Shown here in pieces: positions 14,540 to 19,305 of a stretch of 27,158 bases of DNA. Source of the stretch: a virus. The stretch's first letter is position 1. Each line of letters begins with the position of its first letter. The translations under genes were made by a program, and so were the position numbers. Location: the IMG/VR virus record IMGVR_UViG_3300042484_000302, positions 1-27,158 of that record; one strand, 5' to 3'. The notes under the pieces are model-generated. The model saw nothing but the letters and a program-made list of their open reading frames with translations, made no database searches and was not told where the DNA came from.

Positions 14540-14560
14540 TCAAAACCATTAAATACCATG
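14540..14560 (+). repeat. Repeated A-rich translation leader, copy 2
   Basis: Identical over 21 bases to 14262-14282 and again ending in an ATG start codon, for the gene at 14558. The two genes after the copies encode unrelated proteins, so the identity reflects a shared initiation element or a recombination seam and not gene duplication. Confidence 0.8.
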
Positions 14561-14752
14561 CGATACCATTGCAAAGACCGGAACAGTAAGTCACTCAGCC
14601 AGCACAGCAGCATTCTTGAAGCTCTTAGAGCGCGGGAAGTCTGGCTACACACTCGGGAGTTAATCGGCATCACCGACAACTCTGGCCGACTGCTCTCAGC
14701 GGAAGAACTCTACCAAGCCAAAGCTGCTGCTTGGATGAAAGGGACCAAGTGA
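14558..14752 (+). CDS. Hypothetical small protein (64 aa)
   Basis: Starts at ATG 14558 at the end of the second leader repeat. Sequence features: basic start M-R-Y-H-C-K-D-R-N-S-K-S, then a helix I-L-E-A-L-R-A-R-E-V-W-L-H-T-R, then a second helix L-L-S-A-E-E-L-Y-Q-A-K-A-A-A-W-M. No membrane segment or catalytic pattern is seen. Its stop TGA overlaps the GTG start of the lysozyme-like gene, so the two are probably translationally coupled. Role not identified. Confidence 0.62.
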   Translation: MRYHCKDRNSKSLSQHSSILEALRAREVWLHTRELIGITDNSGRLLSAEELYQAKAAAWMKGTK

Positions 14753-15075
14753 ATCTTGGACCACTCATTGCGGCTCTAATCACCGTGGAGTCTAACGGAC
14801 GAGACAACGCGATTGGAGACGCAGGACTGGCTATCGGTGCGCTCCAGATCCACCGAGCGGTCGTAGTGGACGCAAACCGGATTGCTGGCACCAGCTACAC
14901 TCACCAGCAGATGACTAACCGAGTTGCGGCTCGTCGAGTTTGCGAGATTTATCTCAGCCGGTACGCTGCCGGTAAGACTAACGAGGAAGCCGCGCGGATT
15001 TGGAACGGTGGACCTACTGGTCACCGGAAGCCAGCAACCATCAGTTACTGGAACAAAGTCAAAAAGCATCTATGA
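14749..15075 (+). CDS. Lysozyme-like muramidase/transglycosylase (endolysin candidate)
   Basis: 108 aa from GTG 14749, which overlaps the previous stop (GTGA); ATG 14731 is an alternative. Lysozyme-fold motifs are seen in order: T-V-E-S-N-G (catalytic Glu14), then D-A-G-L-A-I-G-A-L-Q-I-H (family G-A-x-G-x-x-Q-I), a helix of Arg/Tyr residues A-A-R-R-V-C-E-I-Y-L, and A-A-R-I-W-N-G-G-P-T-G. Enzymes of this group cleave the glycan strand of peptidoglycan. There is no signal peptide, so a holin would be needed. Holin-like genes lie far away near position 1000. A virion-associated or entry muramidase is a second option. Confidence 0.82.
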   Translation: MNLGPLIAALITVESNGRDNAIGDAGLAIGALQIHRAVVVDANRIAGTSYTHQQMTNRVAARRVCEIYLSRYAAGKTNEEAARIWNGGPTGHRKPATISYWNKVKKHL

Positions 15076-15206
15076 AGAAAACCATTCTAATATCAGAAGA
15101 CACTCACAAGAAACTCAAAGAGTACTGCAAGAAGGAAGGAATCAAAAGCCAACACCTTACTGATAAGATAATTAGGGAGTGGCTAGATAAGGAGATGGCA
15201 CTATGA
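15072..15206 (+). CDS. Ribbon-helix-helix DNA-binding protein (44 aa)
   Basis: ATG 15072 overlaps the lysozyme stop (ATGA). The 44-aa product has the typical compact layout of the Arc/CopG fold: an N-terminal strand K-K-T-I-L-I-S, first helix E-D-T-H-K-K-L-K-E-Y-C-K-K-E-G, then the turn I-K-S-Q-H-L and second helix D-K-I-I-R-E-W-L-D-K. Such proteins bind DNA as dimers through the strand. It may regulate this operon or be an antitoxin-like partner of the 51-aa product that follows with overlapping codons. The Shine-Dalgarno of that next gene (AAGGAG, 15189-15194) lies in its last codons. Confidence 0.78.
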   Translation: MKKTILISEDTHKKLKEYCKKEGIKSQHLTDKIIREWLDKEMAL

Positions 15207-15358
15207 GCGACAGAATACAGAGCATTATTAAAGGAGGCACCGGCGTGTACAGCATCAGCAAGAAAGAGGCTGGAGAAATCCACAAAGCGGCCAAGAAGGT
15301 TAAAAACTATGCTGTCAGTTATTGGACAAGGAATCGCAAGAATAAGGAGTCCAAATGA
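15203..15358 (+). CDS. Small basic protein (51 aa), partner of the RHH gene
   Basis: ATG 15203 overlaps the RHH stop and follows AAGGAG by eight bases. The product M-S-D-R-I-Q-S-I-I-K-G-G-T-G-V-Y continues with helical, strongly basic K-K-E-A-G-E-I-H-K-A-A-K-K-V-K and ends K-N-K-E-S-K. Its last codons contain the AAGGAG of the next gene. Size, charge and pairing with an RHH gene allow either a second regulator or a toxin-like partner, but no known toxin motif is seen. Confidence 0.68.
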   Translation: MSDRIQSIIKGGTGVYSISKKEAGEIHKAAKKVKNYAVSYWTRNRKNKESK

Positions 15359-15597
15359 ACGTCAAAGAAACCAAAGAATTAAAAAACGTATCTATGGTCA
15401 AACCAATCAAAGAAGACAAAGAGCAGTATCGCCTCACCTTCAAAGGGCTTCTTTCTATCTATCTGCCCGACAAAGTTATGAACGAACTGTTTAGCGCAAT
15501 CGAACTGTCCTGCCGTCGCAACGGCTGGGGCATTGCAATCAACGAAGAGAACCGACTGGACTTTGTTCAGATGCAACAAGTGAAGGAGGCGAAATGA
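15355..15597 (+). CDS. Hypothetical protein (80 aa)
   Basis: ATG 15355 overlaps the previous stop. Features: a basic start N-V-K-E-T-K-E-L-K-N-V-S, strands Y-R-L-T-F-K-G-L-L-S-I-Y-L-P, then a helix K-V-M-N-E-L-F-S-A-I-E-L-S-C-R-R-N-G-W. The end V-K-E-A-K is coded by the AAGGAGG Shine-Dalgarno of the next gene. There is a single clear domain with no membrane segment. I do not recognise the family. Confidence 0.65.
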   Translation: MNVKETKELKNVSMVKPIKEDKEQYRLTFKGLLSIYLPDKVMNELFSAIELSCRRNGWGIAINEENRLDFVQMQQVKEAK

Positions 15598-15941
15598 ACA
15601 TCGAAGAAACTAAAGAATGCATCCGCGTGATGCAGGCATTTGTCGATGGGAAGGAAGTCGAAGCCCTGAATCCTGCTGAAAAATGGGAAAGAGCAACGAC
15701 ACCAAGGTGGGGATGGAACCACACCCAATACCGCATCAAACCCACCCCAGCATTCCGCCCGTGGACTGCGGACGAGGTGCCGCTGGGTTCAATAATGAGG
15801 ACCAAAGGATTGGAAGGACGATGCGTTATCATAGACACAGAAACTTCAGACGATAGATCCTATTGGTTGAACGCCAGAGAACATAGCACCGACGGCGGTA
15901 AAACATGGCACCCGTGCGGGGTGATGGAGGAATGCAAATGA
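15594..15941 (+). CDS. Conserved phage protein of unknown function (115 aa)
   Basis: ATG 15594 overlaps the previous TGA and follows AAGGAGG by four bases. The opening E-C-I-R-V-M-Q-A-F-V-D-G-K-E-V-E, then W-E-R-A-T-T-P-R-W-G-W and Y-R-I-K-P-T, followed by R-P-W-T-A-D-E-V-P-L-G-S, is a pattern met in many accessory phage proteins: a small helix followed by a compact W-Y-R-I-K-P motif and an E-V-P-x-G segment. Those proteins have no known activity. The C-terminal part has T-D-G-G-K-T-W-H-P-C-G-V. Late codons include GGAGG that serves the next gene. Confidence 0.75.
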   Translation: MNIEETKECIRVMQAFVDGKEVEALNPAEKWERATTPRWGWNHTQYRIKPTPAFRPWTADEVPLGSIMRTKGLEGRCVIIDTETSDDRSYWLNAREHSTDGGKTWHPCGVMEECK

Positions 15942-16207
15942 GCGCACCAATCAACAACGGAGGACCGGCGTTTCCAACTGCTGCAACCGCGACAACGCAT
16001 GGATTCTACCAAGACGGTCAACCTTGCATGACCCATTACGGTTCGAGATCTGGCATCACTGTCAGAGACTACTTCGCGGCAAAGGCGTTGCAGGGATTTA
16101 TTTCGGACACGAGCATTCCTGCCAGCATCAAGGTGGATGCAACATTGCTTTCCAGATCTGCCTTTCAGGTAGCCGACGCGATGCTCAAAGCGAGGGGGGC
16201 GAAATGA
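15938..16207 (+). CDS. Conserved phage protein of unknown function (89 aa)
   Basis: ATG 15938 overlaps the preceding stop. The sequence runs N-N-G-G-P-A-F-P, a Thr/Ala-rich loop, D-G-Q-P-C-M-T, then G-S-R-S-G-I-T-V-R-D-Y-F-A-A-K-A-L-Q and a helical end Q-V-A-D-A-M-L-K-A-R. The combination G-G-P-A-F-P, G-x-(S/T)-x-R-D-Y-F-A-A-K-A-L-Q and A-D-A-M-L-x-A-R is common in small proteins of tailed phages, with unknown function. Its final codons (AGGGGGGCGAAATGA) again carry a purine-rich start signal for the next gene. Confidence 0.78.
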   Translation: MSAPINNGGPAFPTAATATTHGFYQDGQPCMTHYGSRSGITVRDYFAAKALQGFISDTSIPASIKVDATLLSRSAFQVADAMLKARGAK

Positions 16208-16590
16208 TTGATACACCGAGGACGGAAGAGTTTGATGGAGAATACAGTGAATGGTCGCCAGCCAAGCCTAAAAACTGGCCAGCATTCGCCCGCCAACTCG
16301 AACGCGAACTCAACGCGGCCAACGAGCGCATCCATCTACTCATCGCAGAGCGCGACACGGCGCGACGACAGGCTGATCAGACTTACAAGCTCCGTAAGGA
16401 GTTTGCCGAACTGCTAGGAACCGATGATGTCGAGCGGGGAGTGGCTGTGGTGCGCGAGATGAAAGAGCGCATCTCAAAGCTGAACGACTACGTTGCCGCG
16501 CTTGAAACAGCAGGTGACTTGATGGCTAACGAACTCAGCTATGGATATGACGTTGATATGTGGAACAAAGCCAAGGAGGCCAAGCCGTGA
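16204..16590 (+). CDS. Coiled-coil protein of the small-protein array (128 aa)
   Basis: ATG 16204 overlaps the previous stop. It opens with M-I-D-T-P-R-T and F-A-R-Q-L-E-R-E-L-N-A-A-N-E-R-I, a long heptad-like helix. A second helix R-I-S-K-L-N-D-Y-V-A-A-L-E-T-A-G-D-L-M follows, and the end is D-M-W-N-K-A-K-E-A-K-P. The L-E-x-A-G-D-x-M and W-N-K-A-K-E-x-K-P elements recur in several neighbouring proteins, and L-E-R-E-L-N-A-A-N recurs in the protein at 18672. No enzymatic motif is visible. Probably a scaffold-like or interaction protein; the true role is unknown. Its last codons contain AAGGAGG (16573-16579) for the next gene. Confidence 0.75.
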   Translation: MIDTPRTEEFDGEYSEWSPAKPKNWPAFARQLERELNAANERIHLLIAERDTARRQADQTYKLRKEFAELLGTDDVERGVAVVREMKERISKLNDYVAALETAGDLMANELSYGYDVDMWNKAKEAKP

Positions 16591-16769
16591 GCTTAGAAAT
16601 GACAGTAAAAATTCAGTGGCAGAAGGAACAGATTTCATTGCTAAAGCAGCACATCCGTCGGCTGGAGGAGGCGGGAGATAAGATGGAGGCATGGCTGCGC
16701 GATGAGCGGTTGGATGCAGTGCAGCACACTGTTTCAAAATGGAACAAAGCCAAGGAGTACAAACCGTGA
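16587..16769 (+). CDS. Coiled-coil protein of the small-protein array (60 aa)
   Basis: GTG 16587 overlaps the previous TGA, eight bitwise bases after AAGGAGG at 16573-16579 (7-base spacing). The product is almost a pure amphipathic helix: W-Q-K-E-Q-I-S-L-L-K-Q-H-I-R-R-L-E-E-A-G-D-K-M-style sequence across residues 11-33, a short polar gap, then V-S-K-W-N-K-A-K-E-Y-K-P. It is the shortest clear member of the family and lacks the N-terminal extension of the gene before. Eighteen bases covering W-N-K-A-K-E (16740-16757) are identical to 16561-16578 in the preceding gene, pointing to duplication or recombination. Confidence 0.72.
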   Translation: MSLEMTVKIQWQKEQISLLKQHIRRLEEAGDKMEAWLRDERLDAVQHTVSKWNKAKEYKP

Positions 16770-16963
16770 GCATCACAATCAAATCGTGGATCGTGCCAGC
16801 ACTCATCACCGTAATCCTGCTGTGCATCATGTTCAGGCCATACCGTTCCAGCGGGCAGTATGACTTTGGACAGATCTTCCGGCTGTTTTGGCTGATACCG
16901 ATCGGAGCCGTTTGGATGGTTTACATGGGTGTACTTCTAATCATCAAGGAGGCCAAGCCGTGA
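16766..16963 (+). CDS. Small two-helix membrane protein in the array (65 aa)
   Basis: GTG 16766 overlaps the previous TGA and follows AAGGAG at 16752-16757. There are two hydrophobic stretches: W-I-V-P-A-L-I-T-V-I-L-L-C-I-M-F near the N-terminus, and L-F-W-L-I-P-I-G-A-V-W-M-V-Y-M-G plus V-L-L-I-I near the C-terminus. A polar loop R-P-Y-R-S-S-G-Q-Y-D separates them. It ends K-E-A-K-P, coded by AAGGAGGCCAAGCCG. It is likely an inner-membrane protein and could anchor the coiled-coil neighbours or act in lysis. Confidence 0.7.
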   Translation: MSITIKSWIVPALITVILLCIMFRPYRSSGQYDFGQIFRLFWLIPIGAVWMVYMGVLLIIKEAKP

Positions 16964-17166
16964 GAACCTCAACCGAAACACTAATCGCAGCCATGCGGAT
17001 ATTGTCTCAGGATATTCAATCCGAGGACGGCGTGGCCAACGCAGCAGTCGCTGAAGCAGCGGAGCGACTAGCGGAGCAGCACATGCGCATCACCCAACTA
17101 GAGCGAGAGAACGACGCTCTCCGCGCCGATCTGCTGCTGTGGGAGAATGGAGGGCCGTTGCCATGA
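16960..17166 (+). CDS. Coiled-coil protein of the small-protein array (68 aa)
   Basis: GTG 16960 overlaps the previous TGA and follows AAGGAGG at 16946-16952. It has a helical start T-E-T-L-I-A-A-M-R-I-L-S-Q-D-I, an Ala/Glu-rich centre, then a strong heptad stretch E-R-L-A-E-Q-H-M-R-I-T-Q-L-E-R-E-N-D-A-L-style helix over residues 37-55. The end is E-N-G-G-P-L-P and lacks the W-x-K-A-K tail of the relatives, so it is a looser member. Its last codons contain GGAGG for the gene at 17163. Confidence 0.68.
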   Translation: MRTSTETLIAAMRILSQDIQSEDGVANAAVAEAAERLAEQHMRITQLERENDALRADLLLWENGGPLP

Positions 17167-17396
17167 GCCAAATCAACGACGCATTTGGGAAACCGATGTA
17201 TGAGGCTGATCCGACCAACGCAAGATACAACAGCCTACAGCTCCAATGCTACGAGCAGCGTAAGGAGATTAATAGGTTGATGGATCGCATCAATCGATTG
17301 GCGCAGGCTGGTGACTGCTTATTGAGTCATCGCAACAGCACCGATTATCACGAAAAAGTTAGAGAGTGGGACAAAGCGAAGAAGGACAAACCATGA
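17163..17396 (+). CDS. Coiled-coil protein of the small-protein array (77 aa)
   Basis: ATG 17163 overlaps the previous TGA. A polar N-terminus (N-D-A-F-G-K-P-M-Y-E-A-D-P-T-N) precedes a helix R-K-E-I-N-R-L-M-D-R-I-N-R-L, then A-Q-A-G-D-C-L and the tail R-E-W-D-K-A-K-K-D-K-P. The R-L-x-x-A-G-D-x-L and W-D-K-A-K-x-x-K-P elements align with the proteins at 16204 and 16587 without gaps in the helix. It is soluble with no known activity. The codons for the tail (AAGAAGGACAAACC) provide the purine-rich start signal of the next gene. Confidence 0.72.
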   Translation: MSQINDAFGKPMYEADPTNARYNSLQLQCYEQRKEINRLMDRINRLAQAGDCLLSHRNSTDYHEKVREWDKAKKDKP

Positions 17397-17755
17397 CAGA
17401 CCTAGAAATAAACGCAGCAATTGCAGCCCATGTAGGATGGAAATCTCGCACCGTAATAGTGCATCATTCTGTTGGGTATCAATGGGACGAATCGTTGACT
17501 GTATGGACCAATCCAGCAGGTCATGACGATGTGCTCCCATCCTACACTACCGACCTCAACGCAATGCACCAAGTAGAGATGGTCCTAGATTCAACAAATG
17601 GAGGTACGGGAAATCCTAATTGCCTTCGATACAGGTATGCTTGCGAGATTTACCGATTGGCTTCGAACGAAATTCAACCTTTCCGATCCACTGCTCGCCA
17701 ACGCGCTGAGGCATTTTTGTGGACAGTTGACAAATGGAGGGAGGCAAAACCGTGA
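17393..17755 (+). CDS. Phage ABA-sandwich-like protein (120 aa)
   Basis: ATG 17393 overlaps the previous TGA. It starts with a helix T-D-L-E-I-N-A-A-I-A-A-H-V-G-W, then strands and loops, and the phrase L-P-S-Y-T-T-D-L-N-A-M-H-Q-V-E-M-V-L. This phrase (P-x-Y-(S/T)-x-D-L-x-A-x-x) is typical of the small alpha-beta-alpha sandwich domain shared by many accessory phage proteins (Phage_ABA_S-like). The C-terminal helix is A-R-Q-R-A-E-A-F-L-W-T-V. It ends D-K-W-R-E-A-K-P, like the coiled-coil neighbours. Family assignment is tentative and function unknown. Confidence 0.72.
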   Translation: MTDLEINAAIAAHVGWKSRTVIVHHSVGYQWDESLTVWTNPAGHDDVLPSYTTDLNAMHQVEMVLDSTNGGTGNPNCLRYRYACEIYRLASNEIQPFRSTARQRAEAFLWTVDKWREAKP

Positions 17756-17937
17756 TCAGTTTTTTGAAACAGTACCTGTATTGGATAGTCGAATCAGTAC
17801 TTTTCTTCTTGGGCATTCTTTTTGGAGCTTACTTTGGTGAATCTGGAATGAAAGAAGAAGCCGTGAGAAAGGACCACGCTGAGTGGGTGGTCGATTGCGC
17901 GGGTAAAAATCAGTTCAAATGGAAGGAGTGCAAATGA
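17752..17937 (+). CDS. Membrane-anchored H-A-E-W motif protein, copy 1 (61 aa)
   Basis: GTG 17752 overlaps the previous TGA behind GGAGGGAGG. One N-terminal membrane helix (Y-W-I-V-E-S-V-L-F-F-L-G-I-L-F-G-A-Y-F) is followed by a soluble tail with E-E-A-V-R-K-D-H-A-E-W-V-V-D and Q-F-K-W-K-E-C-K. The gene at 18487 has the same plan: membrane helix, then E-A-V-x-x-x-H-A-E-W-V-x-D, then Q-F-K-W-K-E-x-K. The H-A-E-W-x-x-D...F-x-W-K-E pattern recurs in small phage membrane proteins whose function I do not know. The codons for W-K-E carry AAGGAG for the next gene. Confidence 0.72.
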   Translation: MISFLKQYLYWIVESVLFFLGILFGAYFGESGMKEEAVRKDHAEWVVDCAGKNQFKWKECK

Positions 17938-18182
17938 GCGACTACACAATACCAACGTCGAATACGATGACTACAATCGACCCACAGGCCACAAAGATCC
18001 GCGAGCTTCAATCCGATGTGAACGAGCTGAAGGAGCTGGTCGAGTACCTGCAAGATCGGATCAAACTACTCAAGAGTACTGGTGACGAGCTGCTTGAGTG
18101 GCTGAAGGACGGTACCATTTCCGACTCAAACTATCGGTTGCTGGCCAATGCATGGCAGCGAGCAAAGGAGAACAAGCGATGA
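17934..18182 (+). CDS. Coiled-coil protein of the small-protein array (82 aa)
   Basis: ATG 17934 overlaps the previous TGA after AAGGAG. Beyond a Ser/Thr-rich start (S-D-Y-T-I-P-T-S-N-T-M-T-T) comes a long helix with clean heptads, from K-I-R-E-L-Q-S-D-V-N-E-L-K-E-L-V to Q-D-R-I-K-L-L-K-S-T-G-D-E-L-L-E-W-L. It ends N-A-W-Q-R-A-K-E-N-K-R. The T-G-D-E-L plus W-Q-R-A-K-E-x-K tail aligns with the family at 16204, 16587 and 17163. The preceding membrane gene is its likely partner, because the same gene order recurs at 18487-18896. Confidence 0.74.
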   Translation: MSDYTIPTSNTMTTIDPQATKIRELQSDVNELKELVEYLQDRIKLLKSTGDELLEWLKDGTISDSNYRLLANAWQRAKENKR

Positions 18183-18463
18183 ACCCCGAATACGAAGCGC
18201 ACGCACGCTTGTGCAAATCCATCGGAGCAATGGCGAAGGAGAACGAAGATCTTAAGCAGCACGTCACCGAACTTGAAAACCGTCTCCGCGCTCTGTGGGA
18301 CAAGTACGATGCAGAACTGAAGCACTGCGTGCAGATGATTGGCAGGTTGGAAAACGCGGGAAATGAAATGTACAAGTTTATCAATCCTCCTTCGCCGTGT
18401 ATGAGGACGACCAGAATGGATAACTTATTGCAGGGTTGGGATGACGCAAAAGGTCAACATTAA
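18179..18463 (+). CDS. Coiled-coil protein of the small-protein array (94 aa)
   Basis: ATG 18179 overlaps the previous TGA. The N-terminal half is M-N-P-E-Y-E-A-H-A-R-L-C-K-S-I-G, then helix K-E-N-E-D-L-K-Q-H-V-T-E-L-E-N-R-L-R-A-L. A second helix C-V-Q-M-I-G-R-L-E-N-A-G-N-E-M carries the family element L-E-x-A-G-x-x-M. The C-terminus is diverged (L-Q-G-W-D-D-A-K-G-Q-H) but keeps the W-x-x-A-K position. A 23-base gap follows with a separate AAGGAG for the next gene, so the overlap chain is broken here. Confidence 0.72.
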   Translation: MNPEYEAHARLCKSIGAMAKENEDLKQHVTELENRLRALWDKYDAELKHCVQMIGRLENAGNEMYKFINPPSPCMRTTRMDNLLQGWDDAKGQH

Positions 18464-18486
18464 ATAACATCTAAGGAGAAAAAGCT

Positions 18487-18675
18487 ATGAAAGACGAATC
18501 GTATTTAGTAATACCGTCTATACTCTTAATCGTGTTTCTATGTGTGCTAATAAACATGTTTGGATTCCATGGAGGTATTAATAAAATGCAACAAGAAGCA
18601 GTCGCTGCTGGCCATGCCGAGTGGGTGGCCGACACAAGCGGCAAACCGCAGTTCAAATGGAAGGAGTCGAAATGA
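18487..18675 (+). CDS. Membrane-anchored H-A-E-W motif protein, copy 2 (62 aa)
   Basis: ATG 18487 follows AAGGAG at 18473-18478 in a 23-base gap. It has a short polar start, a membrane helix Y-L-V-I-P-S-I-L-L-I-V-F-L-C-V-L-I, then Q-Q-E-A-V-A-A-G-H-A-E-W-V-A-D and P-Q-F-K-W-K-E-S-K. It matches copy 1 at 17752 in plan, and the 32 bases at 18649-18680 differ from 17911-17942 at two positions, spanning the stop/start junction. Different membrane helices on a shared tail suggest the tail is the functional part. Confidence 0.74.
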   Translation: MKDESYLVIPSILLIVFLCVLINMFGFHGGINKMQQEAVAAGHAEWVADTSGKPQFKWKESK

Positions 18676-18896
18676 GCGACACCCCAATATCAGACTCAAC
18701 ACCGCACAACGTGGCCGAGTTGGGCATGCTGTGCAGGAGGCTGGAGCGCGAACTCAACGCAGCAAACGCAATCATCCGTCAGCAGCAATTGTTAAATGAG
18801 GAGAATCTGCGGTTAAAGGAACTCATCAAGAGGCTGGAAATTGCAGCATGGAAAAACTACAACAATGCCCATAAAGAGAAGGAGGTTAAGCCGTGA
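18672..18896 (+). CDS. Coiled-coil protein of the small-protein array (74 aa)
   Basis: ATG 18672 overlaps the previous TGA after AAGGAG. It begins M-S-D-T-P-I-S-D-S-T-P-H-N, then C-R-R-L-E-R-E-L-N-A-A-N-A-I-I-R, sharing L-E-R-E-L-N-A-A-N with the protein at 16204. A second helix E-N-L-R-L-K-E-L-I-K-R-L-E-I-A-A-W follows and the end is K-E-K-E-V-K-P. The middle A-G-D element is replaced by A-A-W, and the tryptophan tail is shortened. It is the last coiled-coil gene of the array; AAGGAGG at 18879-18885 serves the next gene. Confidence 0.72.
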   Translation: MSDTPISDSTPHNVAELGMLCRRLERELNAANAIIRQQQLLNEENLRLKELIKRLEIAAWKNYNNAHKEKEVKP

Positions 18897-19135
18897 GCTT
18901 GCTTGAAAAATTAGGCCTATCAAAGCAATCAATGGAGAGAATGCTTGGTGCTGTCGCTCCATTAAAAAAGACTAAAATCAAACGCTATCGGAGATACGAA
19001 ACTGTTCCCGCAGATATCCGTAAAGCCATTCTTGGAGAGCATCAAAGCTACACTTGCCGTGAGTTGGCTAAGAAATATGGCATCTCATCTTCAACCATAT
19101 GGGACATTAGAGACAGTAAATCCAAAATTGAATGA
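18893..19135 (+). CDS. Helix-turn-helix protein, first of three tandem paralogs (80 aa)
   Basis: GTG 18893 overlaps the previous TGA after AAGGAGG. A basic N-terminal arm (A-P-L-K-K-T-K-I-K-R-Y-R-R-Y) leads into the DNA-binding part V-P-A-D-I-R-K-A-I-L, then T-C-R-E-L-A-K-K-Y-G-I-S-S-S-T-I-W-D-I. The helix-turn-helix layout is E-L-A-K-K-Y (support helix), G-I-S turn, S-T-I-W-D-I-R-D (recognition helix), close to HTH_38/resolvase-like DNA-binding domains. The next two genes carry the same module. It is a likely DNA-binding regulator or homing-type DNA-binding module; target unknown. Confidence 0.75.
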   Translation: MSLLEKLGLSKQSMERMLGAVAPLKKTKIKRYRRYETVPADIRKAILGEHQSYTCRELAKKYGISSSTIWDIRDSKSKIE

Positions 19136-19305
19136 CAACAAGAAATGAATCATACATACCAAAGCGCGGACATATACCCGAAGCAGTTGTAATAGAAGTA
19201 CTACAAGACCTTCAGAACAACAGAACATACAGGCAGATTAAAGAAGACTACGCAGTCAGCATAGGTTGGATACACAAAATCAGACACAATAAGACCAGAA
19301 AATGA
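19132..19305 (+). CDS. Helix-turn-helix protein, second of three tandem paralogs (57 aa)
   Basis: ATG 19132 overlaps the previous TGA (ATGA). The 57-aa product has I-P-E-A-V-V-I-E-V-L-Q, T-Y-R-Q-I-K-E-D-Y-A-V-S-I-G-W-I-H-K-I and R-H-N-K-T-R-K. These align with the first paralog's I-R-K-A-I-L, then C-R-E-L-A-K-K-Y-G-I-S-x-x-x-I-W-D-I-R. It lacks the long N-terminal arm and is essentially the HTH alone. It is A-rich in codon use (AGA, ATA) compared with neighbours. Its stop overlaps the ATG of the third paralog. Confidence 0.72.
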   Translation: MTTRNESYIPKRGHIPEAVVIEVLQDLQNNRTYRQIKEDYAVSIGWIHKIRHNKTRK

